64,000 bases of DNA. Origin: Phytophthora colocasiae (taxonomy: Eukaryota > Oomycota > Peronosporomycetes > Peronosporales > Peronosporaceae). This document shows positions 33,333 to 45,921 of the stretch, in pieces; position 1 is the stretch's first letter; the number at the start of each line of letters is the position of its first letter. The translations under genes and the position numbers were made by a program. The notes under the pieces were generated by a model. It saw only the letters and a program-made list of their open reading frames with translations, was not told where the DNA came from and made no database searches. Where the stretch lies: NCBI GenBank assembly GCA_018806915.1, contig JAGKQI010000101.1, positions 1,674,001 to 1,738,000 of the forward strand. Direction: 5' to 3'.

Positions 33333-33884
33333 TTACGCAGTCTTGCCCTTCAGCACGGCGCGCATGTCTTCGGCTGTTTGCTTGGCGATATCCTGCGAGC
33401 GCATCATGAAGCGGTCCGAGACCCAGCACACCACAAAGTACACAAGACCGAAGGGGATCTGCTCGGCCAGGAGGTCTCCTGCTTGACGTGGCATCTCCAT
33501 CATTCGCGAAGAGAGACTGGCAATGAACCAGAAGCCCTGCAGGAGCGAAAACGCGAAGGCCACCTTGAACGCCAGCAGGGGGTTAAACCACCGCCGGATG
33601 AAAAGCACCGTGCTGACCCCAATAACTACGGAGAGAGCCTCGAAGCCTGCGATGAATGTGATACCGCGCGTGCTATGGCGCATGCGCTGCACCTCCAGGT
33701 AGCTCATGAGAGCCACGAGTCCCGCCATCTTGCTGAGGAAGGACACCCACAGGTCGTTGAAGTACACCGTCTTGGCATAGTGCTGTAGCACCTTCTGGTT
33801 GGCCGCTTCCTCTGCCGAAAGCTTCACCGCCTCCTGCTTGATGCGCTCGGCGCGCTGCCCTGCGCTCGTCTTGCTCGCCGCCAT
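33333..33884 (-). CDS. Four-helix membrane protein of unknown function
   Basis: This is a single exon of 183 aa. A charged amphipathic N-terminus (about 1-45) is followed by four hydrophobic segments: around FLSKMAGLVALMSYL, GFEALSVVIGVSTVLFI, LAFKVAFAFSLLQGFWFIA and PFGLVYFVVCWVS. It ends in a short charged cytosol-like tail (DIAKQTAEDMRAVLKGK). I do not recognise the family. There is no signal peptide and no retention motif. The ORF has strong codon-level plausibility and sits tightly behind the prenyltransferase gene on the same strand, with 146 bp between them. Confidence 0.75.
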   Translation of the reverse strand: MAASKTSAGQRAERIKQEAVKLSAEEAANQKVLQHYAKTVYFNDLWVSFLSKMAGLVALMSYLEVQRMRHSTRGITFIAGFEALSVVIGVSTVLFIRRWFNPLLAFKVAFAFSLLQGFWFIASLSSRMMEMPRQAGDLLAEQIPFGLVYFVVCWVSDRFMMRSQDIAKQTAEDMRAVLKGKTA

Positions 33885-34581
33885 CTTTGATTGACAAGCG
33901 GTTCGTTCGTGAACGCGGTATACCGGTACAACCGACGGCTACCGGTAGCGATGTTAGTATACCATGGTAGTACTACTAGCAACCAAGTCTGCCAGCAGTG
34001 GATCGAAGCCCGCGACGTAGGTCGTGTCGTCACACAGGCCTGTCAGGCTGGATACAAATTCCGTTGACCACGTATGTGCAGATCCAAATGGAGCTGAGCA
34101 AGTTGCTTGATGCCGAGCCGGCGAATTGATTTACTTGTACCATATACTGTGGAGGCTTCTAGGGTTCAAAAATGTGTCTGTGATGAACGTGTGTTTCATC
34201 CAGCTGCAAAACACTGGGGTAACGATGCAAAAGAAGACTCGCTCTAGTTTGTCACTAGAGACTCGCGCAGATTGCTCTAGATTGCAGGAGCTCCTACGTG
34301 CTCGTAACAATGAATGTGAACAGGTACGGACTCCGTAGAGCTCGCTGGTCTAGATACTCGCGTGCGAAAACCTCCGTGTGAAGAGGAGTTAATGGCACCA
34401 GCTCAGATTTGAAACTGTCGGCCCCGAGCAAGAGCATCGAGGAGGTGAAATAGATCTAGCGACGAGTGATTCCATCTATTGCATGAGCGATTTCGATTGC
34501 AGCGCTAGTTTAGTTGTGAGGAGACCGAGAACTAGTTAGACGTGGCTGGAGAAATACAAAACACTTTTTTTAAAAAAACAT
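33885..34581. other. Intergenic region
   Basis: This 697-bp spacer holds the promoter side of the four-helix protein and the 3' end of the phosphate transporter. No gene or repeat is supported. Confidence 0.4.
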
Positions 34582-36156
34582 TTAAACAGCGCAGTGAGGC
34601 AAGTTCGACTGCGTGTGCGATCTCTCCGCTTCACGGGCTTCCTGAGCTTCGCGCTCCGTGCGCTTCTTCTCCAGGAAGGCGTGCCAAATGGAGCGACCAC
34701 CCTTCCTCTGGTACCAGAAGATGGCACCCACCAGTGCAACCACCACAATGGCACCGATGATGTAGCCAATCACCTCAACGGCAGTGCTGTCGGCCGTGCA
34801 CATGTAGACCAGACCAAGCAGAACTCCAGGTGCCAATAGGAACAACACCACGAGGAAGAGCACGGCGGTCATCGGCCACGCAGCACTGGAGAAGGCGAGC
34901 GAGCGAGCCCAGCCCAGAATCGGCTTGCGCGTGATTGGGATCGGGTAGAAGAGCAGAATGCCAAACACGTTGAACCAGAAGTGCACGAGAGCAATAGCGA
35001 CCGAGTCGGACTTGCCAGTCACCAACGCAGCAAGAAGAGCCGTACCAGTCGTACCCAAGTTGGCTCCGATCACCAACGGGTATACCTGTTCCAGCGTGAT
35101 AACACCCAGACCTGCCAGTGGGGTAAGGGTGGACGTAACAACCGTCGACGAGTGGACACAGAATGTGATCAAAGTGCCGACGAGGATGTTGATGTAGCCG
35201 TTGTAGTTGAGCAGCTTGGAAATGAGACGCTTGGTGGGGCCCATGAACACCTTCGCAAGCATCTTCACCAGTGTGAGCAGGGAGCAGACCAGGATACAGA
35301 AGCCGATCACGACCGTGATGGCACCGATGCTGCCATCACTCATACTTGAGCCTTCGAAAGCACCTCCAGTGACAAACGACTGACCCGGCGAGCACACCAC
35401 ATCGCCTGTGGCGACGTCGTAGATAGCATCCTTGTCAACGACAATCAGCTCCTTTGCGAGCGGGTTAACGATGGCGTCGACGGGGCTCGAAAACGCGCCG
35501 CTGTCCGTCTTGGCATTCGACATGGCCTTCGATAGCTCCTCGAGCGGGTGGAAAAGGACTTCAACAGGGAACAACACGAAGACCGACCACAAGTTGTACA
35601 TGTCGTGGACCGTAGCGGCGGCCATGGCACGCTGGAAACGGGCACGGTCTCCCACCTGACCGAAGGCAACCATGATGCACGTGATGCACGTACCGATGTT
35701 GGCACCCATGATCACATACACACCCTGGCGAATCGTCATACCACCGGAGCCCACCAGAGCCACAACAATGGACGTCACTGTACCCGAACTGTGAAGCAGG
35801 GCGGTGGCAATGGTACCGATCATCAGACCTGCTACGGGGTTGTCTGCAAAGTCGAAGGCTCCCTTGGTGTCGCAACCGAGTGCCAGCGTGAAACCATCGC
35901 CGATAAGCTTGACAGCGACCATGAAGAAGTACAGCGCTGCCAGCGACAAGATGCCGTAGATGACACCCCAGACAAGCTTCTCCTGGAGCGACTTCTTGGA
36001 GTACGAGTCTTCCTCCTCATCTTCAATTTCGACGTCTTGCTTCTGATTGCAGTCGCTGACGATCGTGCTAGGACGAGGGTCGAGAATCGGTGTGGTCACC
36101 TTCTCGTAGTCGGTAGCTTCGTGGATCATGGTGACTGGTTTGAACTTGCTGGTCAA
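34582..36156 (-). CDS. Na+/phosphate cotransporter, NaPi-II (SLC34/PNaS) family
   Basis: This is a single exon of 524 aa. After a soluble acidic N-terminus (about 1-55) there are at least eight hydrophobic helices. The family's inverted repeat signature occurs twice: ALLHSSGTVTSIVVALVGSG in the first half and CVHSSTVVTSTLTPLAGLG in the second. These correspond to the QSSST motifs that form the Na+ and phosphate sites. GANIGTCIT and GANLGTTGTALLAAL follow each. The C-terminus is charged (KKRTEREAQEAREAERSHTQ). It probably takes up inorganic phosphate with sodium at the plasma membrane. The first repeat has HSSG where QSSS is usual, a deviation worth noting for the substrate site. Confidence 0.92.
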   Translation of the reverse strand: MTSKFKPVTMIHEATDYEKVTTPILDPRPSTIVSDCNQKQDVEIEDEEEDSYSKKSLQEKLVWGVIYGILSLAALYFFMVAVKLIGDGFTLALGCDTKGAFDFADNPVAGLMIGTIATALLHSSGTVTSIVVALVGSGGMTIRQGVYVIMGANIGTCITCIMVAFGQVGDRARFQRAMAAATVHDMYNLWSVFVLFPVEVLFHPLEELSKAMSNAKTDSGAFSSPVDAIVNPLAKELIVVDKDAIYDVATGDVVCSPGQSFVTGGAFEGSSMSDGSIGAITVVIGFCILVCSLLTLVKMLAKVFMGPTKRLISKLLNYNGYINILVGTLITFCVHSSTVVTSTLTPLAGLGVITLEQVYPLVIGANLGTTGTALLAALVTGKSDSVAIALVHFWFNVFGILLFYPIPITRKPILGWARSLAFSSAAWPMTAVLFLVVLFLLAPGVLLGLVYMCTADSTAVEVIGYIIGAIVVVALVGAIFWYQRKGGRSIWHAFLEKKRTEREAQEAREAERSHTQSNLPHCAV

Positions 36157-39100
36157 GTGTCAAATCGGAAACTGAGGTTGAGATGGATGAGTGGAACAGT
36201 TGTCGAAAGAACCCCAACGGCAACCAACCGCGTACAGTAGACCCAGACCATCTACAAGACAGTGTCTACTGTGGAAGGTGGTTCAATCAAATTGGCTGTA
36301 ACCAGACCGGAAGGTCGCGATTCAAGTTGACGGTGATAACTTCTAGGAAGTATTTCCTAGCTCACCTAGAATCTGCAACACGCTCTGCAGAGCGGCGGTA
36401 GTGGGCGCAGCAGGACAAACACTCGCATAAATGCCGCGCAGATGTCAAAGGCGGGCATTGTGCTGCACAATGTGCACGCATGAATCATGCAAATCGACAA
36501 TGATCAGCCCACTCTTGTGATTAAAGTGTGATTAAAGGTGAGCTTCAAGATTCGTCGTTTTGGCTGCGACACCTTACAGTTGTAAAAACAAGGGAGGATC
36601 GGCCACGTTGAAAAGAAGAGAATCTTGGTGGTTTGGCTGTGATGCGTTCGACCGTACGTGGAGATTCAAAATGCTTGTTGATCGTTGTGTGTTTCACCAT
36701 AGCCACCTCGGGAGGTTGGCGAGCATGTGCGTATTGTGGGGCAGTGCTTTCACGGTTTAATAATATGTTGCCGCACATGCGCCTCACCTGACTGCAGTTT
36801 CGCTGCACAACCACACACCGAAAAGACATCGATTAAGCAGAGATTAAAATCGCCTTTTTATGAGAGTAACTTCAATTGAATCTTCGAAGGTCGCTCCGTC
36901 TCCGACGCTGGCTTTGGGTGGACGGCAGGCTGCCATCGGCAGCAGACAGCGGATCTGCCTGCGATTCGCACAGTGCGCAGTCTCACGCCACCCTCGCTCA
37001 GCAAGTGCTTGCGACTATCGCTGGTCAGCAACATTGGTGGTGGTTGGACTCCAACTTGGAGACAGCAGGTTCATCCTGCTCTGCGGTTTGTTTGACGGGA
37101 CAGACGATGCTTCGCCACATCGTTTGATGACAACTGAATGCAAGATACCGTCCATTCGGTTGTATCGGATAGACCCTCACCTCACGTCGGTCGAATCAAA
37201 GATTCAAACGCAGATAGAGTGTACCACGTGAGCAAAGGCGATGGTGGCATAGTTTCACTCGAACGGATTCAGTCACTCCAGAGAGTTACATGCACATTAA
37301 TTCTGTGATTAATCGAGTTGGTTGGCACATGTAGAAAACTACTTGTATACATGCTCTATCATGTACATGTACTTGTACCTCTGCAGAGTCCATTGGCTTC
37401 GGCGATAGAGCCCGATAGGCTAGTTAGACGACGACACAGTCTGTGCCACAGATGGGATTGCAACCGACAATTTGCTGTCGTTGGAGGAATTCCGGCGAGG
37501 CATGTGAAAACACATGGCGATCTTTCTGTTTTAACAACAAAAATTAAAAACGAGAAGAAAAGGGGTGATTAAAAACTCGGTATTCATTTTCTACCGTCGC
37601 CAATATGGCCACCGAGGTCTAGCTCAACTTGATGATCAAAGGTTTTCAATGCTATCTGAAGTGATGTAACAAAACTACTTTTTGTGTCCTTACGAGTAAG
37701 ATTTTAAAGCTTGCCTTCAAGCATGAATACCTTGGTAAGGCGAGGTGGTTGCATTACCATAGTATGAGTTATACATTGCATAATATACTGTACCTACACG
37801 TGCTTGCATGATCTTCTTTTTCAGGCGATTTCAAGCTTGATATCTTAAGTTTTCGTTAGCAAACTTTCGTTAGAAAAACGAGAAGTCTGATAAATGTTAA
37901 CCAACTCATTCCTTTTCTACGAACCTACTTCTGAGGTAGTTGTGTTTTGTTTCTACGTCGAGAAGAAGTAATAGTTATTGGACTTCTCGTCTTGCTAAAG
38001 AAATCGCCTGAACCAATCACTATTACGTACGAGCGATGTTCGGGAGGAGGTAAAGTTTCAGCAGTAGGTGGATCGAAGTTGAGATGTCCAAGGGTTTCCA
38101 ATCTCAACTACATGGGGGAAGATGCATTGGTGTTTTTTGAATTAGACAGGTGTTATTAAGTGGGCACTTCATGTACATGTAGAATGCAGCCTTTTATTTA
38201 TGACGAGAGCTTCACGATTCCCTTGCGTCAAGTACTCGTGGTAGAAATAAAGGCAGGCACTTCTCACTCTTTACTGCAATTGCTTTCATGCTACGTGGAG
38301 ACCGAGTACACAAGTGGTACTAGGCTCTTTTCGAAGACATTGAATTGCACGCATTACTTGTGAAGAAAATAGTTGAGGTGCAGGCTCGTTTGATTCATCA
38401 GTACTACATTATTGCTTGACAATTGAAACGCATGTAGTATTGAACAATGCATTGTAAGTTGCCAGCTAATGTCTGAGATGATGCGTTCTACGTTAGGTGA
38501 GTCAACCACCGCAATGATATCACTGTTAGATTCACGGTTTGCAGGGTTGCTCCATTGTGGAAAATCAACAAAATGACTTAGGCTGGTGCTCGGGTGGTTA
38601 ACGGTAGTGTTCTTTTTCGGTGAGCTACATTACTGTCACTTCGATCTAGCTAACGACTCTGATGACCAAGTAAACAGAAGTGTTGTACCGCGTTGAGGAA
38701 ACCAGTTGCGGCTTTAGTGCTCGACACAAAATGAACACTGTTCAACCGCACCAGTTCCCACAAAATCAACTAAATCGAAAGTGCGTGTACTTCAAGGCGA
38801 ACATTTACAGGTCTAAGCTAAGCGCCACAGACAAAAATCCTGCTACGAATGCGAGCTTTGCGCTGAAGCTGTGGCTGACGCAAAGGTACCTCCACCAAAG
38901 GTAAATAGTTTTGCGCAATCGCCTGGATGGAACGGCGTTTTCATTCCTAAAGAGTAACACGATAGGAAAACTATCCTACATTACATGTACTGGTACGTGA
39001 GTGAATACACCGATCGACAGAATGCAACGACCACTTTCCCGCAGGTGCAAAGTCTGTTCGGCGCGTGTAGACTGGTTATGTGAGAGCGAATTAATATCGA

Positions 39101-42100
39101 TTTTGGTAAAAGATAGAGAGCAGCTGTATTTTGCACTAAAAATTGCACTAGTGACGGTTTAATGGATTCCCAGGCTGAAATGGCACGCTTTATCGTAGCC
39201 AAGCGCTCTCCTTTCGCCGTCGTAGCAGTAGCTGTTGCTCTTGCGTAGCTTTGCGTTGGCTTAGCCCCTCTATAGCTTAAAAGGACACGTCGTTTTTCTT
39301 GTATTGTGTAGTGCATGCGGCGTTGTTTGGCTGGCGCGTACACCTCGTCAAGGAGGCCTGTGTGTGGCAACCTCCTTTGCTTCCTGCAATACTGTCGCGG
39401 GTGGTGGGGGCTGCGAGGACTCCTCGTCCGCTTCCTCCATTTTATCGAGTGGCTGGTGGAGACCTCCGTTTTATCGAGTGGCTGGTGGAGTTTTATTTTA
39501 GCGATTGAACGCTGCATCGGGCAATTTGATTGGTTGATAACAAAATGTGCACACAATTTTATATCACAGGCGCCCTTTTTATATGGACGCTGCATTCTGT
39601 CGATCGGTGTATGCTCACACTTTACTTTGACAAACACTTACTAGATATGCCGCAACTAGAATTTTAAAACAATTCCAAACTTGGAAACGTAGAGCTTCAT
39701 CGCCTTCAGTGCACTACACTTTAGTTACTATCAGAAAATAATCTGTCGCAGTAACGTGTATGGTACAAGTATTTCTAACATCGGTGAAGGGGGCTCACTT
39801 CTGAAGTGTGTCGAAGTACGTAGCCTGGAGTTGCCAATGTAGGCGACAGCTATCCCTGTGGACATTTAAGAGCGTTGGGTGCGTTCAAGTTTTCTCTTCT
39901 TCTTAAGAAAATGATAGATCTAACTACATTTATTCTTCAAACAAAGTTGCTCACCACAACTTGTTTTCTCCGCTTTCAATTCTACATGTATACTACGTAG
40001 TAATACAAATGCTTTGGTCGCATCCTCATATTTCATTTAACTTATCATATCGCGTGCTAAACCAGCTCTAGGGCAATGTCAAATGTAAGCAGCTACTTAG
40101 TACCGACACGCCGCCGATGCGCGTATCGTTGGCAAGTTCATGGGTTACTAGTTGCTGACAAAGCTCGTTGAAGTTATAGTGATACCCAAACCAGCGAAAA
40201 TGGGCTCGTCGTCCGTTTATACACAATTAAAACCACGAATAAACGTCTCCTTACTGGTAAGTTTGAATAGCGACTTCAACGCATTATTGCTGTCAATGCG
40301 ATCCTGGTATGCATACATGTATTGTACATGTACATTAGAAATTCACCGATGCCAGCACCGACACCTACAGTCTTGTTAGCGCAGTTTCAGCAGCAAATCG
40401 TAAGCAAAAATCGGCAATACATGCGGACCATCAGAACAGAACCGCATGTCTGCTGCCTTGTGTGTTTTGCCTCGTTCATACCCGCGGTGAAAATGACGAT
40501 CTCCAAACGAAGCCTGTGACTCGCCGATATCAAGACGTGTCATCTTTCTCCAATCTCGGTAAGTTAGCGATCCAATTCCATGCATTTTCCCGCAATGTAT
40601 CACAGCCAACTGGAAACGAATGGCACAGGGAAGCTGGACAACGTGCAAAGTTATTCTCAGTGCTACAGTGTAGTGATGTACATGTACTGTAGCTGAAGCG
40701 CAAGAAGACGGCAAATTGCTGCGCATCCAAGCAGTGCAGTTTCGGATACTGCAGCTTTTTAGAAACGCTTTTGGTTTTACGTGATTTAATTAAGGAAATT
40801 AAACCTGCGCAATGTGAGACCTGGCAATTGTGGGTCATACATAAAACGGGCACGTCTCTGTTAATCGACAACTTCAATTCTAAAAAACGAGAAAGATCGC
40901 CATTGGCTGGATGGCCGTGATGGCTCATTGAGCTTGTCGCCGTACCGCAAGAGCGTGTCGCGCTGTAACGCCTACTCGTGGAAATATACGTGTGCAGGAA
41001 GGTGGATCGACGAGAAAGAAAGCTGTTGTGTAGGTCCATCTATTCGTAGTATTATTAGCTCGACACGAGTTTGAAGAAGAATGGCAGCGGTTTGATGGTC
41101 ACAGCCCTACTACCGTAGTCTAGGCTAGAGACTACTACAGTAGTACATGGAAGTGCCCACAGGGGTCTGATCTCTGCTGGATTTTATGCCGGCTCGACAT
41201 ACCGAAGCCAGCGCACTGCAACTGGTTGCATATCACTCCCGATGCCTCTATGAACAGGCTCGATTATTAGAGACCGCCACATTACCTCAGATTTTGAACT
41301 TGCCGTATTTCGCGTGCCTACTGCCCAGATGTGTGTGCGTTACGAGAATGGTAGCAGACTCAGAATAGACCGTTTGCTTCTCTAGGCAACGAAGCAGGTC
41401 AGATAGAGCCGCACTTGTGGTGGAAACGCAGAGTTCAGGTCCATTCGCACATGTATCAGCATGCTCTATTCTTCAGTATGTGTGGCGAATGCAGTGAGCT
41501 TTACTAATTCTGGACATCCATGAGATCCGTGTTGATCCTGCAAGCGATCTTGTCTTTCAACTAAGTGCATAGATGCGTCATTAGTGAAACGGTTTCGAAT
41601 CGTGCAACTCCTGCGAACCCGCCTGCACGTTGCTGCCACAGAGTCTGCATTGCAGCCTGCCTCCAGTGGATTCGCTTGGGCCCTTCACAGGTGGCGCCAA
41701 TATCCACGGCGGCTTCTGTTTCAACCTAGTTCAAGGCAATCGACTCAATCGCTGCGCTCGATGGTCACTTATCAAACTCAGCCAAAGCCCTCTATGATTG
41801 AATTTTGAGACATTCAGCTCGAAAATCCACCGATACGAGATAGTGAGATCCAGTCAAATCGGTAAGATTCACCTCTCAGACTCGATCTCCTCAGGTACAG
41901 GCCAAGACCAGTTTGCATCTACACCAAAAGAAACCGCGTTTCCATAACCACTTCAAAACGAAACTCCACCACCGCTTCAAGACCAGTCGTTTAGGGCGAT
42001 TTCTCTAGCTCTCCCAACGCGCGAGCACCTTTCCATCAGCCGTCGCCACCTTTGCTGGCTGCGGTTGTTGCTTTGCACTCCTGGGCTCGATTTGCGCGGG

Positions 42101-42377
42101 ACGTTCCTGTCTGCCACAAAGTCCCCCAAACTCGTGCCCCGTCTGGTGCGCACCATCCGATACGCTGGCTCCAGACCACACGACCGACACACCAACGACA
42201 CAAGAACGAGGGAGGCGTCAGCTGCTGCGCTTAGTCGAAAGCTTCAGGTCATTTCGGAACTTCCCTCAGCAGAGTCAAGTCGCCTAAAACCATTTGGCCC
42301 AACCGCTTTACCGCGTCTTGTGCCTTCAGTTTTGACCGGATCATTCTCCCTTTCACCTGCTAAAGTGCAAGAGACCA
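36157..42377. other. Gene-poor region
   Basis: Some 6.2 kb lie between the phosphate transporter and the Ca2+-ATPase. Only short ORFs on both strands occur, none with a domain except the degraded helix-turn-helix in the TIR element at 38999-39617. Palindromic TACATGTA-type octamers recur (about 37366, 38170, 38985, 39987, 40312, 40679). A small hairpin pairs 37967-37980 with 38014-38028. It looks like decayed repeat DNA. Confidence 0.5.
38999..39617 (-). mobile_element. TIR transposon remnant with degraded HTH transposase start
   Basis: A 22-nt perfect inverted repeat, ATACACCGATCGACAGAATG plus CA, is found at 39005-39026 and, inverted, at 39591-39612. Shared GTGAG lies just outside each copy. 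Between them the minus strand reads HYTIQEKRRVLLSYRGAKPT and then AISAWESI, a pattern seen at the N-terminal DNA-binding end of pogo/Tc1-type transposases. The catalytic part is missing. A duplicated TTTTATCGAGTGGCTGGTGG unit (about 39440-39490) lies inside. Confidence 0.6.
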
Positions 42378-45300
42378 ATGGCTTCGTTTAAACTGGTCAC
42401 GGGAGACCTCATCCGTCTCGTGGAGACGCCCCATGAGAAGCAGCAGGACGTGCTGGCCAGTATGGGCGGCCTTAATGGCATCGCTGCGGCTCTCAACGTC
42501 GATCCTCGTCAAGGTCTGGACAACAACAACACTGCAGACCTCGAGAAGCGAGAAGAATGCTTCGGCAAGAACTACGTCGCCCCACCCAAGCCCAAGAGTT
42601 TCCTGGAGCTTATGTGGGACGCCTACCAGGACATCACCATTATCGTCTTGACCATTTCGGGTTTCATCTCGATCGTCCTGTCCGTCACGGTGGGTGACCA
42701 CCCGGAGACTGGCTGGGTTGAAGGAGCTTGTATCATTCTGGCTGTGGTCGTGGTGACGATCGTCACGGCCATGAATGACTACCAGAAGGAGGCGCAGTTC
42801 CGCGCCCTGAACGCTGTCAAGGAAGATGAGAAGATCAAGGTTATTCGCAATGGACAGCCTGCTGAGGTCAGCAAGTGGAGCCTCGTGGTCGGTGACATTG
42901 TCCGTGTGGACCTGGGAGATATTATCCCCGCCGACGGTATCGTCTTTGACGCCAAGGAGATCAAGATGGACGAAAGCGCCATGACGGGCGAGTCCGACCT
43001 CCTCTCCAAGAACGCAGAGAACCCATTCCTTCTCTCTGGTACCAAAGTCATGGAGGGACTGGGCAAGATGCTGGTTATTTGTGTCGGTGAGCACTCGCAG
43101 GCTGGTATTATCAAGAGTCTGATTAACGGCAACCGCCCGGGTGCTGCTGCTGCCGGTGGAAACAGCAATGCCAAGAAGAACCCGGACACTGATGAGCAGA
43201 TCTACGTTGAGATCGAGACTCCGAAGGACGCTGCTCTTCTAGAACCTGAGAACAACAAGAGTGAGGAAGACGAGGAGAGTCAGTCGCCTCTGGAGGCCAA
43301 GCTGTACAACTTGACTGTGCTGATTGGCAAGCTTGGTACGCTTGTGGCCCTCCTGGTGTTTGTGATCATGTCGATCCGCTTTTCCATTGACACTTTCGGC
43401 AACGATGACAAGCCCTGGAAGAGCGGATACATCAGTGACTACCTCGGCTTCTTCATTATTGCTATTACGGTGCTGGTGGTGGCCATTCCTGAAGGTCTGC
43501 CGCTTGCTGTAACTATTGCCCTCGCCTACTCCGTCAAGAAGATGCTGGTGGACAACAACTTGGTGCGTCACCTGGACGCCTGTGAGACCATGGGAAGTGC
43601 TACGACAATCTGCTCTGACAAGACCGGCACACTGACGACGAACCGCATGACGGTGATGCAGCTGTGGATCGGCGATCAGGAGTTCTCGTCCGCTACGGAC
43701 GGCATCGGAGCTCTGTCGGACTCAACCAAGGAGGCTTTGTGCACGGGCATTGCAGTGAACTCGACGGCTGAGATTCTTCCTCCCAAGGTGGAGAACGGTC
43801 TGCCGGAGCACACGGGTAACAAGACGGAGTGCGCTCTGCTGCAGTACATCCGCGATGGTGGCGTGGAGTATCCTGAGATCCGCACGAACAACGAGGTGGT
43901 GCACATGTTGACGTTCAGCAGTGCGAAGAAGCGTATGTCGGTGGTGGTGCGTCGCAGTGCGACGACGTGCCGAGTGTACACGAAGGGCGCGACGGAGGTG
44001 GTTTTGGGTCTGTGCCAGGACATGCAGCGCGTGGACGGCTCGATGGAGTCTCTGGACGACGCTCGCAAGGCGAAGATCGGTGCGGAAGTGATTGAGAAGT
44101 ACGCTTCGCAGGCGTACCGTACGCTGTGTCTGGCCTACCGCGACTTGGACGTGCCGGCTGAGGAAACGATCAACTGGTCGGACGAGGACGTGGAGAAGAA
44201 CTTGACTTGTGTGGCCATCGTGGGCATTGAGGACCCGGTTCGACCGGAGGTGCCTGGCGCCATCCAACACTGCTACCGTGCCGGTATCACGGTGCGCATG
44301 GTGACGGGCGACAACATCACGACTGCGCGTTCGATTGCCAGCAAGTGCGGCATCACGAACCCGGGCGATGGCTCTCTTGTCATGGACGGCCAGACGTTCC
44401 GCAACCGCGTGTTGGACGCACAGGGCAACATCATCCAGTCGGAGTTCGACAAGATCTGGCCGATGCTTCGCGTGCTGGCCCGTTCGTCGCCCAAGGACAA
44501 GTACACGCTGGTGTCTGGTTTGATGCAGAGCAACGTCGTTCCGCACGGTCCTCAAGTGGTTGCTGTGACTGGTGACGGCACGAACGACGCTCCTGCTCTG
44601 AAAAAGGCGAACGTGGGTTTCGCCATGGGAATCAGCGCGGCACCGCTGCCGCTGGCGACGCGTCGGACATTATTCTGATGGATGACAACTTCAACTCGAT
44701 CGTGAACGCCATCAAGTGGGGTCGTAACGTGTACGACTCGATCGCCAAGTTCCTGCAGTTCCAGCTCACAGTCAACGTTGTCGCTATCTCGCTGGCCTTT
44801 ATTGGTGCAGTTGTACTGGAGCAATCTCCTTTGTCTGCTGTTCAGATGCTGTGGGTGAATCTGATCATGGACTCGTTCGCGTCGCTGGCTCTTGCTACTG
44901 AAGAGCCAACGCCTCAGCTACTGGAGCGTAAGCCATACCCGAAGACTCAGCCTTTGATTTCGAAGAAGATGACCAAGCATATCATCGGACAGTCTATCTA
45001 TCAGCTTATCCTGCTGCTGGCTATTGTGTTCACTGGTGAAAAGTGGTTCGACATCCCGTCTGGCCGTATTACCGACCTTCCTGAGGACATTGAGGATGAC
45101 CCGACGGTGCACATGACCATTGTCTTCAACACTTTCGTGTGGGCGCAGCTCTTTAACGAACTCAACTGCCGCAAGATCCATGACGAGATCAACATCTTCA
45201 CGGGTATCACGAAGAACCGCGTGTTCCTATACGTGTGCGTGCTGCAGGTTGCGATGCAGTACGTAATGGTTCAGCACACTGGCGACTGGTTCAAGTGCAA

Positions 45301-45574
45301 GCCTCTTGATGTTGGACAGTGGTTCGCCTGCATTGGTATGGGCTTCGTGTCGATGCCTCTTGGTCTGGTACTGCGCAAGATTTCTATGAAGAACGCCCCG
45401 AACTGGATGGCCCTTTGCCGCGAGGTGGACGAAGACGAGGTTCGCAAGATGACTTCGGGCTCGACCCGCGGGCAGGAACTCTGGGTGCGTGGCTTCGCTC
45501 GTATTCGCGCTCAGATCCGTGTTATCAAGGCGTTCCGGAAGGGTATTCAGGCGAAGGCTCTCATTAAGGGGTAG
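42378..45574 (+). CDS. Plasma-membrane-type Ca2+-ATPase (P2B), with one frameshift
   Basis: This is an intronless P-type Ca2+ pump in two overlapping frames: 42378 to about 44640, then about 44640-45574. The N-terminal half holds the transmembrane pair around ITIIVLTISGFISIVLS, the actuator TGES loop (203-206), the PEGLPLAVTIALAYSVKKM helix 4, and CSDKTGTLTTNRMTVMQ with the phosphorylated Asp414. GDGTNDAPALKKANVGFAMG ends block 1; block 2 begins DASDIILMDDNFNSIV and carries the last membrane helices. The join near 44636-44642 needs removal of two bases, or addition of one. Everything else is intact, with strong codon bias, so a sequencing error or a very young mutation is likely. The combined length of about 1065 aa is normal for PMCA. 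The basic tail (RIRAQIRVIKAFRKGIQAKA) could be a calmodulin-binding site. Confidence 0.9.
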
Positions 45575-45921
45575 ATTAGTACTATCATTGTGCCAACAAT
45601 AATGATTTGTTTTTCTTGTATCTCGGCGTGTTCTACTAGGAAGTGCAATATCCTACCTTGGTATATTCAAAGAATTACTGTATTCATCGTATACTACGTA
45701 GTACGACAGATGCACAACGTGTCATGTACTACTACGTAGTACGACAGATGCACAACGAAGTATTACGTGTCATGGATGTTGATGCTGTGATGTCAGTCGT
45801 CTTTTGTAATAAAACAGAAGCTCTTGCCTTGTATAAACTTCAGTGGGAACTATTCACTTTGCTATTTACCAGCAACACGACACAGCAAACCTCCAGGTAT
45901 TCCGCAGAAATCGAAGACCTC
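45575..45921. other. Intergenic region with a 28-bp duplicated segment
   Basis: This spacer between the Ca2+-ATPase and the Kazal gene carries the direct repeat at 45692-45719 and 45730-45757. Each copy contains the palindrome TACTACGTAGTA. No gene is seen. Confidence 0.5.
45692..45757 (+). repeat. Direct repeat containing TACTACGTAGTA
   Basis: Two copies of a 28-nt unit (TACTACGTAGTACGACAGAT, then GCACAACG) are separated by 10 nt. Each begins with a perfect 12-nt palindrome. Shorter TACGTAGT pieces recur at 46350 and 46530 nearby. Confidence 0.7.

Noticed and set aside
37925..38159. Paired 60-70-aa frames on both strands
   Set aside because: They reflect a small local hairpin, not coding sequence.
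43722..44555. 277-aa His/Arg-rich minus-strand frame inside the Ca2+-ATPase
   Set aside because: Shadow of a strongly codon-biased gene; the plus strand has clear P-type ATPase motifs.
45643..45921. Upstream in-frame extension of the Kazal protein
   Set aside because: It would bury the signal peptide; no conserved features.
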